From: Montifringilla adamsi
Taxonomy: Eukaryota > Chordata > Aves > Passeriformes > Passeridae
DNA: 64,000 nt
Assembly: GCA_017590115.1 (NCBI GenBank)
Contig: JAGGNK010012003.1
Location: 1,182,345-1,246,344 of the forward strand
Direction: 5' to 3'
The notes under the pieces: generated by a model
What the model saw: only the letters and a program-made list of their open reading frames with translations
The model's database searches: none
What the model was told of the DNA's origin: nothing
Made by a program: the position numbers and the translations under genes
In this document: positions 39,390-50,800 of the stretch, piece after piece
How the letters are laid out: every line of letters starts with the position of its first letter
Numbering within the stretch: position 1 is the first letter of the stretch

Positions 39390-40610
39390 CAGCAGCACTG
39401 CAACCTGCCCATCCCCAGCTGGTCATTAAGGCTCGGTGCTCCTTAGGCTTTCTGAAGTTATTTTCCCCATGAATTGTGCAGGTATAAAACTTTGTTGATT
39501 CCTTAAATGCCTTGCCTTTTGCAACAGGTCATTTCCCAGGGGGGAAAACAGGCTATTGATGTGGTAGGCACTCAGCTTGTCCTTTGGATAAGATCCAGAG
39601 GCGATTAGTTTGGGCGCAGCAGTGTGCTAACACAGGCAGAATGCACCCAGACTGGCTCCTGTCGAGATAGCCCCAATCTCTCCACTGTCCCCACCTCTGT
39701 CCACGGCCCCTGGCTCAGTGTGAACACCGGTCCCTGTCCCTCTCCCTGCCTGTGCTGGCATGCCCACAGGGAAGCAGAATTTGCACCCCATGCTGCTTGC
39801 CCGTGTCCTGATCAGTACCAACCCTCCCAAAGCAAACAGTGATTTGCCTGTCTGCTCTGACTCAGCTGTGCTGAAGGCAGGAATTGGTAATAAATCCGGT
39901 TCAGTAAAGTCCATAGGTAAGGAACAGCCTTCTGTAGCAGATACTGAGGCATTTTAAAGGAACTTGACTCTGTCCCAGGAAGTGCACTGAAGTGAGCAAT
40001 GCTGCATTGGGCAAGAAAGTCTACCCAGGAGCCATTAATCTCTCAACATCTCTAGCCCTGTGGTGGTATGCACTGGGGGTTGTCTTCCCCTGCCTGCAGT
40101 TACTAGCTAAGAACTGGGAATTCAAAGGAATCTGGGCTATGTTTAGGAAGCAAGTACCTACTCTTTGCCTCCTCTCAGGAAGCAAGGTCCTTCATTACAG
40201 CCTGTCATGGCAAGGGGCTTGCAGATAAGGAGGAAGGGCAGGAAACATGCTGGGCTTTGCTTCTTTACAGCTCTAAATATTTTCCATAATCTTAGCACTG
40301 TGAGTCAGCATTTCTAGAGCCTTGACTTGTTTACAGCAGCAATCAGTGAGATGGTATAAGGTAGGTGGGGTGTGGAGGTATGTTTGTGTCTAAAATGAGA
40401 AACCCTTTGCCCAGGCACAAGTGGAGAAGTTACCAACTGTATTTTCCATTTGTGACTAACAGGAAGCAAGGGACTGGATACCCTAAACAGTAACTGCAGT
40501 GGAGCCATTTCCAGGGTAAGGAGTTTCCTAGTGTGAGTAAGGGAATTGAACTTCACAAAGCTGTAAACATTGTGTTGTCATAGTTCACTTGATATATATA
40601 TCTACATATT

Positions 40611-40627
40611 AAAAAAAAAAAAAAAAA
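40611..40627 (+). repeat. A17 homopolymer
   Basis: Seventeen A following a short TA-rich stretch. Simple sequence. Confidence 0.85.
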
Positions 40628-43600
40628 GACTGCAAATACTTAGGATTATCAGTATAGTGGGATAAAGGTGGTATGGATTCATTTTGCATTGGCCTGGCCA
40701 GAGAGGCTGTGGGGCAGAAAGACCCCCAGAATTGTACAGGTAACATCAACCACTGAAGTTTTCATTCAGAGCCCATACCTACACTGGAATAAGGAACATC
40801 AGCCATGGGATATCTTTTGTCACCACATGCAAGCTTTTTCCCTATGCCTGACTGGTCAGCCTGGCTGGATCTCATGGTAAAGGGAGTTGACATCAAAACC
40901 AAGATATTTTAGATCTGCAACCTCAGTTCTGCAAAGGTGTTTATTTTGAAAATTCTAGTTTCCATAGCGATGTAGTACTGTTCTCTCTCATCTTTCTCCC
41001 ATTAACCCAATCTTAGCAGCCATTAGATAAATTATCAGTGAGGCAAACCTTAGCATTTTTTAATCTTAAGTGATTTTATATGTGTTGGTTCCTTAGTGAA
41101 TCAGAGGCATTTAGTTAAGAATTGACTCATATCCTTTCCTGGGGCTGACATGAGGTCTATTGCAGTGAAAAGATGATAATGAAGAGTGAATATTATTAAT
41201 TGGACTTGAATGAATTAGTAGTGGGGGGGTCTTACGTCTAGAATTCTGGTTCAGTTATATGTCATTAGATTTTACCTGGGTTCCACTATAGCATCATTAG
41301 GATATCATATTTTCATTTCATACATGTATTAAGTAAGCCCTTTCGTAAGGGTTGCTGTGCAGTGCTGTTCCACTGCTTTTCTCCCCCCCAGAGGGGACTT
41401 TTGGACACAGTTCCCTTTCCCATTGTTAACAGAGCCAGTGCTTGTGGCTCATTTCTTCATTCTTCTTTTCAATACCTACAAAACCATACAATTAAGAAAA
41501 TAAGGCAATATCTTTTTTATTGGTGTGCTTTGTTTGTTTCTTGGTTGTTGTTTTATTTTGTTTCCTGGTGCATCTGGCCTTTCCTGGTCAAGGAACTACT
41601 AGTTTTGCCAGAATAGTTATGCAGGTTGGAATGTAAAAATCCCAGACTTAACCCTGCAGCAGTAATGGCATGCAAAAAACAAAGATGTGGAGATTATTTA
41701 TTCTGATGGTGTAGCTTGCCTTTTAAGGAGATGATTTAGTGAGTTCTTTTGCCTATATGAACTGTATCTCCACCTGGGGAGCTCTGCCAGAATAGCTGTT
41801 CCATAAACCCTTTGCTGTGAACAACAGCCTTTGTCCTGGAATTCAGTCCTCATGAGTAGGTAAGCAGTGAGGTACAGAAACTGTGTGGGAGAACGAGAGT
41901 GGCACTGTGGACCAGATTCCAAGATAAGGAAGTAGGGCTAAATACAGACAAGGGTTAGCCTTTGACTCCTGCAGTGTCCTCACTTAGTAACAAAAATACC
42001 TGAATTGTGTAAAATAGAACACAGATCCAGTAAGTTGAGGATGCAGGAACTCCTCTGTGGAATCTGGATGTTAGCAGGCATCTGCTGCTCAGTGCCCATT
42101 GCTTGCCCTGCCAGTCAGTCTGTTTTCCTCCCCAGCTAGAGCCATCGGCTGTCTCGTTTGTATTCAGTCCATGAGTTCTTCAGAGGAGATGGGTTTTCAA
42201 AAGTCAGTTCTTCACCCTGCTTCTATTTGAGCTCCCCAGGCCTTGGATATCTGGCAGAAATAGCCTCTTAAATCCCAAGAGGTATAAGCTCACTTGTGCT
42301 CCAAAGAATAGTAATTCTAACAAAATCTCTATTTTAGATGTCAAATATTTACTTTTAGGTGAATTATGCCCATCCATTGAGAAAACTAATAATACTTTGC
42401 TCTTCACAATATAGCTTATCAGTGAATCCTGATATATATTTTATGCAAAACATTAAAAGGTGGTTGCTTATCTTTTCATTTACCTTTTTTTTCCCCTTCA
42501 TGTTCCTGCATTCCTGTTTTGAGATAAGGTGAACAAAAGTTCTCCAACTGCTATCTCTAAGCTATGCATTCTGCAATACCTTCACTCCCTCCAAGGGGAA
42601 TGGTCCCAAGTCTTTTTAAATTTCCTTCAGACAAGGGCTCTTCCAAATCCCTAATCTTGTAGTCAACCATCATTGCCCTGTGTCACATAATGAAGTCGCA
42701 GTAATAACTCAAACAATAACCCCTCCAGATCTGGTGTTCTGTCGGTGCTGGGCATTGTTAAGTTGGAGATCCTGACTGCAAACACAAGCAGAGGAGTCCC
42801 CATGTGCCAAATGCAGACATACCCAACCCACATTTAAAAACTAATAATTTTTTTTTTAAATTTCATGTTTCAAAATAACTGCTTGGTATCCAAATGAAAT
42901 GAGAATGAAATGTGACTAGCAGCCTTGTGACTGTTGTGTTGTATAACAAGATAAAAAGTACTTGGGATTTGTGGATTGAGCTTTTTTTTTCATTTGTCTT
43001 CCAGAGGTCAAAGTCCACTGCAAGCAGTGACTGATACAATTCCCTGTGTACGTCAGGCTGGACTGCCTGTGCCTCAGGTTCTAACACCAGGGGAGTTTGT
43101 GCAAGAGCACCTTGGTAGGTGTTTGTCTGGATTTCTCTGTGGTCCCTGTGATGATCCTAGGAAGCAGGAGGAGATCCAGAATTGTCTGAAAGCCAGGATT
43201 CTTTGAAGTCCCAGAGAAGTAATGATGAGAGTTGTGGCTGAGGCCAACCTGCTAGCCTGCTTCCCATCCTGCTTCTTGTAGGTGTCCAAGAAGCTGCCTC
43301 CAGTTTATACAATTGCACTCTAGTAAACAATTTTGCATGCAGATATGGGCAGCAGATGTTATTCATGCCTGTGTGAACACTTCAGTGTTTTTCCAACAGG
43401 GATGATCCTCAGATTGAGTCCTGTTAAACAATGGATGTACCCACCAGAAGTCCCACTGGTCACAGCCATTCTGTTACAGTTTGCACAAAACGCTTTGAAG
43501 GATGGTCACGCCATCCTTCTTTGGCCACTCAAGGGGATTGACTCACAAATATGAGCAAAATAAAATTAGATGGCTTAAGTGGCTGGAACCCCAGCTGTGT

Positions 43601-44085
43601 CCCCACTGCCCAATTCCCAGAAGCTCATCCCTGCAGCCAGCCTGGCTGTGGAAGGCAACTCCTGAGCTGCTGTAGTGACAGCCCATTCTTCAGGGTGTTA
43701 ATATTTGTCTGGCTCCTCTGTGAAACAGTTTAGGAAGCTTAACCAGAATAAAAATGTGCACTTTTCCATCTGAAGAATTATTTTTTAGTTTAATTTCTCA
43801 AATGGGCTCTGAGAAGCAGAAGCGTTGCTGTGAGGGCAGGGCAGAGAGAGATGACCTTCCCTTTTGGGAGCAGCCATTACGTCAGTTTTGCTGCCTCACA
43901 AAACTATACCCTGTGGTTATTTTTGGTGCTGGACTGCCTTAATTTTCTGGAGAGTGAATGAAGGATTAGCATAGTGTGCTTATGACATTTGGAAACTAAG
44001 CTCTCAGAAGAAAAAAATCATAATTTAGCATGTGCTGAGGTGGAAATGCTTAAATTGCTAGGGATGGAAAGATGGGTAAAACATT

Positions 44086-44256
44086 AATTTTTTACAATTT
44101 TTATGATTCAGCTAGGGGGTTAAATACTTTTTAATTTTTTTTTTTTTTGTTTTGCTGCTTTTTAAGACCTCTGAATTTTTTACAATTTTTATGATTCAGC
44201 TGTGGGGTTAAATACTTTTAAAATTTTTTTTGGTTTTGCTGCTTTTTAAGACCTCT
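44086..44256 (+). repeat. Tandem duplication, two copies of about 85 bp
   Basis: Copy 1 is 44086-44172 and copy 2 is 44174-44256, with a period of 88. Both contain AATTTTTTACAATTTTTATG, ATTCAGCT, GGGGTTAAATACTTTT, a T-run and TTTTGCTGCTTTTTAAGACC. They differ by AGG/GTG after CAGCT and by T-run length. No other feature explains it. Confidence 0.92.
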
Positions 44257-47200
44257 AACCCAATGCCTACTATGCAGCTGCCTCTAGAGAGAGAAGTCTT
44301 TAAAGAGACCAGCTTTGTACCTATAAATAATGTACACAGCAGAGTACAAAATTGGAGTCAAGGAGAAGCTCCTCCTTACCTGAATGTAACTGCAGCAGCT
44401 GCATGAGAATAGCTGTGGTCAGGCTGTGAGCAGCACTCATACCCTGTCATCCATCTTGACTAAACTGCTTCTGAGAACTAATTCTGAGATTCCAACACCT
44501 GAATATCAACTGGTAAATCCCAACTGCCTTGTACTGAAACACATTAGATGCCAGCAGCCAAACGTGGCAAGGTTTTGAACAGTGTGGTTATAATCCCACT
44601 TGGAACTAAAGGTCTGCTGGAGTGCTTTGTTAAGTGTTGGAATATGGAGAATTTCTCAAGTCTGAACCTCTGCTATAAATGAAAACACTGTTGCAAAAAA
44701 ATGTAAATAAATGCCACACATATTTTGTGTAAGAGCCCTTCCCAGTCTCTATAAATATGGTAATTTTGGTGTTTCCCAGTTTTGAGTTTTAAACAGGAGA
44801 CAGACACATGAAATATCACAAAGCAAGCATTTTATTTTTTTCATGGATTAATTTTATAATTTCACTTTTATTTTACCTGAAAACAATTAATGGAAACTAA
44901 ATGTAGTGTTTTAAAGAGGATTGCCTTTGAAAGGAAATAATTTGTTCTTGAAAAAATAACTTCAATAGCTTCTCAGTTTAACTGCATTTTAATATGAACA
45001 CAAAACTCATCCCGGGTCAGACTCTCCAGGAAAACTTTCTCATTACTCCTGTAGCAGTTGATTCATTCCATGCTGCCTTAATTTTGCAGCTTTAAAGGGC
45101 AGGTTCTCTGCAAAGCCATCCACTTCAAAGCTTCATAAAACAGAGCTTTGAATAAATTACTGAGTTAGAAATTATATTGGCTGTGCCCAGCTTTGTGCCT
45201 GGATGTGGGAATACTTGGCACTGGGTGTGGAATTCCAAGGAAAATTGCCTCTTTGCTGGCTTGCCAAAGAGCAGTAAGAAGGAAAACTGCTGCAGATGAG
45301 CAGACACGGAAATCTCCAGCTTCCCTTTCCAGAGAACACATCCTGAAGAACTGTTGAATATTAATACACATTATAACTGGTGCAACACTGGGCACTGGTG
45401 CAACCTAACAGAAACTCCTGCTTCTGGAGGGGATGTGTCCCAGCGTGGCCACGGGGCAGCACCGCCTGCTGGAACTACTCTTACCTTTAAAATGCATCCC
45501 TGAGGATGCAACGTGGAATCCGTGGGAGTGAGGAAGGCCCACTGTGTGTGGACACACCATGTTGGGGTGTGGGATGCCCATGCTTCATGAAGCCCAGGCT
45601 GTGTTATTTTGGATTTTTTTTCTCTCTTTTGCAAGCTTTAGATAATATAATACTAATTATAGCAGTGACATAGTTGATTTGTCTTTCACAAAGAGACAGC
45701 CCACCTTCCTCTGTATTCAGACTTCAGCTGTGTGTATGTGGAGATGATTTGTCTATAATTGTTTGCTTTCTTCAGAGTCTTTTGAAGTTTAAATCTTCAA
45801 GCCAGCTCCCTATATTAAAAATAAATTCTTCCAAGCCACCAATAAAATGTCAGCTGTGATTAAAGCCCGACTCCTCATTTTAAGACTTGTCTCCTAAGCA
45901 CTGTGAGGTCACTCAATGAGTCAGCGTTTGAAAGGACCAGGACCGTTATTGTTTGGGTAAAGCCCAAAGTTCATCATTGCTTGCTTAAATGGTTTCATCA
46001 TGTTCTAAATGGCTTTGCATTGTGCTGAAAGAAATGTAAACTGCAGGAATGATTTGGCAGAGAACTTGTGATATTTCAGGCACCTCAAATCTTGAAAAAA
46101 CCCTCTGTATTAATGTTGAAGTTGGTATTTCTGGTACGGAAAAGCTTTACCTCCTGTGTAGTAAAGAGGAGGGTGAAGTGGGAAGCTCTGTCTGAAGCAT
46201 AAACTTTCAACTGTGTTCTCTTAAAATAAAGCTTGGGAACTGTAACTCCAGACAAGGGCTCTTGTACAGTGCCAAAGTCTGATAGGTCTTCTCTAGACAC
46301 ATGAACTTCATTAATTTTGTTCATTAAAATAGTGAAAAAATAGAACAGAGCATTAAGCTGCAAGGAAGAGCCTTGAGAAGCAAGTCCATACTATTTCCAG
46401 GACTATCTGTGGAGCCCGTTTATATTACACACATTAATTGTAACAGTCTTTAATTACATGAACACATTTTATTTTGTCACTTTTCCTCCCTGTTTGCTGC
46501 AGTGCACACTATTGGGACTATTTGGAGGCAATTAATCACACCAGAGCAGCAAATAACTTGGAGCAGGACTTTGCCTGTCTCCAGCTTGTGTCAGTCATGG
46601 GTCTCCCCATTCTCTCTGCCCTTTTCCTACATTCCTAATTAACTCCTGCCTCAGTTCCTCACTGATCCATACAGCCCAAAACCCCTTGTCTCAGTGCTGT
46701 CTGGAGAATTGGGCCTTGGTTTCAAGGAGGAATCCCGAAACAGCAGTTGAATGTCTTGCCCTCCTGTAGTGGAGGCTGGCTGGAGCAGAGGCAGGAGTTC
46801 AGGTCATTTAGCTGCCACCACCCCCGGTGGAACACGCTCAAGTGGGGATAATCAGAGATTGAAATGATATGAAATCTGTTGCAGATTCTGTCAAGTTTCA
46901 AGAGTTCTCCTCCTTATACTCTCAGGCTTTCCCATCAACCTTTGATTTTTGTTAAGCATCAGTTAAATCTCCGGTGCTTCTCTCGGAGCTGGGCAGGTGC
47001 ATTTGTTGAATCCCCCATTCGCGGGCCGGCTGGGTGCTGAGCACGCCCGCTGGCGGGTCCGTGCGGGGAGCGGCGGGTGGAGCCCTGGAGCCGGGTGAGC
47101 TCCGGCTGCCGCGGGAGCGCTGCAGCTCGGCCCGGCAGCGATTCGGGGCGCTGCTGCTGCTGCTGGGAGCCCGGCCGCTCACCGCGTTCACATCCCTGCC

Positions 47201-47365
47201 CACATCCCCTCCGCTGGGGCTGTTCCAACCCTCTCCGCCTGCCCCGGGGCGCGGTTCACCCGCTTCATGACGGCAAAACGCGGCTGTGCGGCATCCCGGG
47301 CCGCCCTCCTCCCGGTGACCCTGCGGTGAAACCCCCCCGGGGCCGCACGCCGCTCCCCGCCGGTT

Positions 47366-47650
47366 ATGGAACGCTTCAACGGCGAGGGCCGGAGACGGAG
47401 GCGGCTCCACCGCGGCCGCTCATTCCGGCTCTGCCGCGCTAGCACGGGGAGGGGGCGAAGCGCGCCCGTCCCTGGCAGCCTCACCTGCCGCTGGCCCGGG
47501 GAGGGGGCGGCCGGGCGGGTCCGCGCTGGCCGGGCCGGCTCTCCCCCGGCCGCGGTGCGCGCCTCCCCCGCGCCAGCCGCGTCCCCGCGCCGGAGCCGCA
47601 CGGCCCAGCAGCGAGCGCCCAGCCCGGCCCGGCCCCGCCAGTCGCCCCCC
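47366..47650 (+). other. In-frame open extension upstream of the NUFIP2 start (possible 5'UTR or N-terminal extension)
   Basis: From an ATG at 47366 the frame is open without a stop for 95 codons and joins the NUFIP2 frame at 47651. The context at 47366 has G at -3 and G at +4, better than the family start. The encoded stretch is Arg/Pro/Ala-rich, as expected of translated GC-rich 5'UTR. Open frames are common by chance in such composition, so I treat this as 5'UTR by default. It would be coding only if transcription starts upstream of it. Confidence 0.35.
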
Positions 47651-47834
47651 ATGGAGGAGCAGCCCCACCACCACCATCACCACCACCACTATTACTACTA
47701 CGGGCACCACCACCACCACCCGCAGAGCGCCTACCTGCCGCCGCCCGACGGCCGAGCCCAGCCTAAGCCGCCGCTCCGCCACGAGCACAAGCACGGCGGC
47801 CCGCAGCACACGGAGGCGCCGAAGCGGAGACCAG
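47651..47834 (+). CDS. NUFIP2: NUFIP2 coding exon 1
   Basis: This exon encodes residues 1-61 and the first base of Gly62. It begins MEEQP, matching the MEE start of the human protein, then has eight His, four Tyr, Gly and five His, and ends in a basic stretch (EAPKRRP). The start context is mediocre (C at -3, G at +4). I chose this start because it matches the family N-terminus, although an in-frame AUG with better context lies 285 nt upstream. The donor is CAG|GTTGGA: good on the exon side and at +5, but poor at +3 and +4. It is the only join that gives the expected Pro-Gly-Tyr-Gly-Glu-Leu-Asn junction with exon 2. Confidence 0.93.
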
Positions 47835-50800
47835 GTTGGAGCGGGCAGCGGGACGGGGCCCGTGACCTTCGCGGGGCGGCGGCGGGGCCCCCCTCTCTTC
47901 CTCCTCCTCCTCCTCCTCCTCCTCCGCCGCCGCCTCCCCCGCAGCGCCGCAGAGGCGGTGGCCGGTTAGCGGCGCGGGGGGAGCCGATCCCGGGCAGGGC
48001 CGGAGCCCTCGCCGCGTTCCTGGGGGGCTCCCCGGCTCCAGCAATCCCTCTGGGGAGAATTTGTGCCGGGTCAAGGCCAGTGCGGGGCCGCCAGCCGGCT
48101 GGAGTGCCGCGTACATTTTTTTTTTTTTTTCTCTTTCCCTTGAATTTTCCTTTTACATAACGAGGCGGGAGGTGGGAGGGGGCCTGGTAGCAGCAGAGCG
48201 GGGTCGGCAGTGCCCCGTGTGCAGCCTGGGCAGGGAGGGGGCGACCTGATCGGGCACACGCTAAAATAAGTTACCGAACAAAAATAAGTTGAGAAGTCAT
48301 TTCACTGTTTGCAGCGAGCCCAGGGTTTTAATATGTGCCTAAGCTGGCACCCCTCCCTTCCCAGCTCTGAAACGGTTTGTGAGCTTGCCAGAGCCTCTTC
48401 ACCTGTTCTTCTTACCGTACTGGGCTTTTTCCTCTCCCCTAAATTTTGGTTGCTGCACCTCCTTGTCCAGGCCAAGGCCAGCTGTGCCAAATGTTGATTT
48501 GGAGAAAACTCAGGCAGCTGAGCTGTGAATGCTTGAGAATTGGAACTAGAAACTGCTGACACACTGACTTACTGAAATGGATTTTGTTCTTCATTTTATT
48601 CTTTCACTCCTCATCTGCAATGGTCTTATGACCACTCTTATTGTTTTGTTTCATTAACAAGTGGTGTCAGAAGTCTTGAGTCATGCAAGGTCAGCTGTAA
48701 CACTGCTCTTGAGAGGGCTTCCTCTTCATGCTATTCCGAAATACTTAATTTTAGAGGATCCCACCGTTCTAGTTCTCTCTGGGGTGAAGTATTTATGGTT
48801 AATTTTCTTAACAACATATTTGGAAGTTATAGTGGAAGTTGTGGTGATTACAGATCCTTGCATGTAGTAAAATCCTGTTTGATCCCCCTCGGCAAACTCA
48901 GTTGTGGAATTTCTGTAAAGATTCCTACAAGGATTCTTGTGTTCCCGACTTGCACAGAACTTGAGCTGTTACATCTGCCAGACATCTGAGGCTCCAGGAT
49001 GTGAGGGTAACAATGATTTTTAGTTACAGCAGTTAATTTCAACAACATCAGCAACAACAAAAACATTCTTCTTCCAAGCTGGAGTTTTGCCCGCTCCAGT
49101 CGTTGAGGGACTCCCTCTCAGTGCTGACTCCGTGCCACCGTGGCTGCAGATGGAGCCTGAGGTGGGTCAGTGGCCGTGGGGGATGTGAGGCTTTCCAGCC
49201 TCGGCAAGGAGGACGGATGAGTCAGAGGAGCGGCGGGTGCAGGAGGGATCCCTCTGCAGCTGGAGCGTGTTTGTTGAGCAGGGCTCAGTGTGCTCTCCCC
49301 ATCTCCACTGGGGCTCCAGGGGTTCTCCTGGGGCTTTACCAGGGTCCTCGAAAGCAGCAGGCCTCTGGACAGAGGTGTTTAAAAAGGAAAAAGCAAAGAG
49401 GAAGTGGGGGTGGTTCAGTGTGGACTGTCCTCGGCTTCCAGCTCTGCTTGAATTGCGCTCCCAGAACCGTAAGGCCTGGAAGTGAACTTCAGAAGGAAAG
49501 AGGGAAGCCCAGTTTACAGCACAATCTTATGGTTTTATGAGTTGGAGCCCTCACAAAGTACTTTATTTCTTGGGTCTCAGCTCTTCTGGGGACTCTGAAA
49601 TACAAGTTTTCCAGTGGTCAAGAGACCCATTGCTGGTGGCAGTAGAAGGGCGCTTGCAGAGATGCATTTCTTAGTTCTGTCACCTTTCCACTGCTAAAGA
49701 GCACGTGTAGGGAGGTGCTGGTTGCTATCCTGAAATGCACTGAGGAGATGTGGCCACATTTTCTTCCCTCCATCTTCCAGCTGGACTTGCACATGTCCTT
49801 TTGGAAATACTGTGCTTTTTTTTTTTTTCCCCACCCCTTAACTGAGATGGCATTTGGGAGGGTGGGAAGGAGGACTGCTGGTGTTGCAGGCCCAGGAGCT
49901 GATGGAGATGGTAGGAGTTGTCCCTTGTTCACAGCGTGTGTCCTGAACCTCCACAGATCTTGTCACAAAGGCAGTAGATCCCGCTGTCTTGAAGCATCCT
50001 GGGAATTAATTTTTTCCTCTCTGTGACCTGGAAATAGTAGCTGATGAAATAGCTTTCCAGCTTGCCAGTGATCTTCAGTACAGTGTATTTTCCTGGCATA
50101 GTATCTGTATTTTCTTTTGCTTTGTTATGTTATCTGTCACTCAGTTATGCGAGAGTCAGTCATGGCTGGTCCTTCCTGCTTAACCCTTCTTGCTGTGGGT
50201 TCCAGCAAATAAATTTATGCAGCTTTACCTCAGAGACTAGATATTTTCCTATTTTAAAATGTCTGCATGAGGAAACTGGATATGTTTGGGGCTGACTGCA
50301 GCTTTCTGCAATGACAAGTCTAACATTTCACATTCTAATTCTTGCCTTTTGCTGTTTTTGGCTTCCCTCTAGGCTACGGAGAGCTAAATGGTAACGCAGG
50401 AGAACGAGAAGTGTCACTAAAGGGCCTGTGCTCTGATGAAGCCACGGCCCCAGGATCCAGGGTACCCAATGGCAGCCAGCAGCTCGTAGATTCTAATGTC
50501 ACCCCAAAGCAGACTGTGAAGGCCAGTGCTTTGGGGAAAGCTGGAATCAAAACCAAGAACTTCATTCAGAAAAACAGCATGGACAAAAAGAATGAGAAGT
50601 CCTACGAAAACAAACACAGAGAAAACCAGTCCTCAGACAAGCCAGAGGGAGTGTCTATTCCAAACGGCGTGGTGACCAATAATTCCAGCTACATCACAAA
50701 TGGCTACGTAGGCAAAGGGGCCGATAACGATGGTAGTGGCTCCGAGAGTGGATATACTACACCTAAAAAACGGAAAGGCAGGCGCAACAGTGCCAAGGGT

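Larger units (their letters stand above)
28371..47009. other. Spacer between the two CpG islands, no gene recognised
   Basis: These 18.6 kb separate the putative TAOK1 promoter from the NUFIP2 promoter. All open frames are short, lack family resemblance and overlap frames on the other strand. The visible content is the ancient SINE/LINE relics at 28.98-32.25 kb, simple repeats, the 88-bp duplication at 44.1 kb and a small CpG-bearing patch at 35.3-35.5 kb. Distal regulatory elements may be present but cannot be shown from one sequence. Confidence 0.6.
47010..48260 (+). promoter_or_regulatory. NUFIP2: CpG-island promoter and first-exon region of NUFIP2
   Basis: This block of about 1.25 kb is very GC-rich and dense in CpG, in sharp contrast to the AT-rich flanks. 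It surrounds the NUFIP2 start codon and reaches into intron 1. No TATA box is visible near the start. GC boxes of Sp1/KLF type occur, for example GAGGGGGCGG at 47501-47510. This fits a TATA-less housekeeping promoter with dispersed transcription starts. The exact start site cannot be set from sequence. The island ends close to a T-rich stretch at about 48117-48130 and a GC-rich tail to about 48260. Confidence 0.85.

Noticed and set aside
42990..43078. Exon-like stretch between TTTGTCTTCCAG and GCCTCAG|GTTCTA
   Set aside because: The acceptor looks good but the donor is weak, the frame matches no family, and nothing links it to a gene.
47188..47809. Long - strand frames (154 and 129 codons) opposite NUFIP2 exon 1
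   Set aside because: They are shadows of GC-rich sequence lacking stops. The Val/Ile-rich run is the complement of the His codons.
47835..48160. Continuation of the NUFIP2 exon 1 frame into a Pro-rich tail
   Set aside because: The family protein continues with GYGELNG from exon 2, so these codons belong to intron 1.
50342..50372. ATG at 50342 as the start of the large NUFIP2 frame
   Set aside because: It lies in the polypyrimidine tract of intron 1, before the AG acceptor. The true N-terminus is in exon 1.
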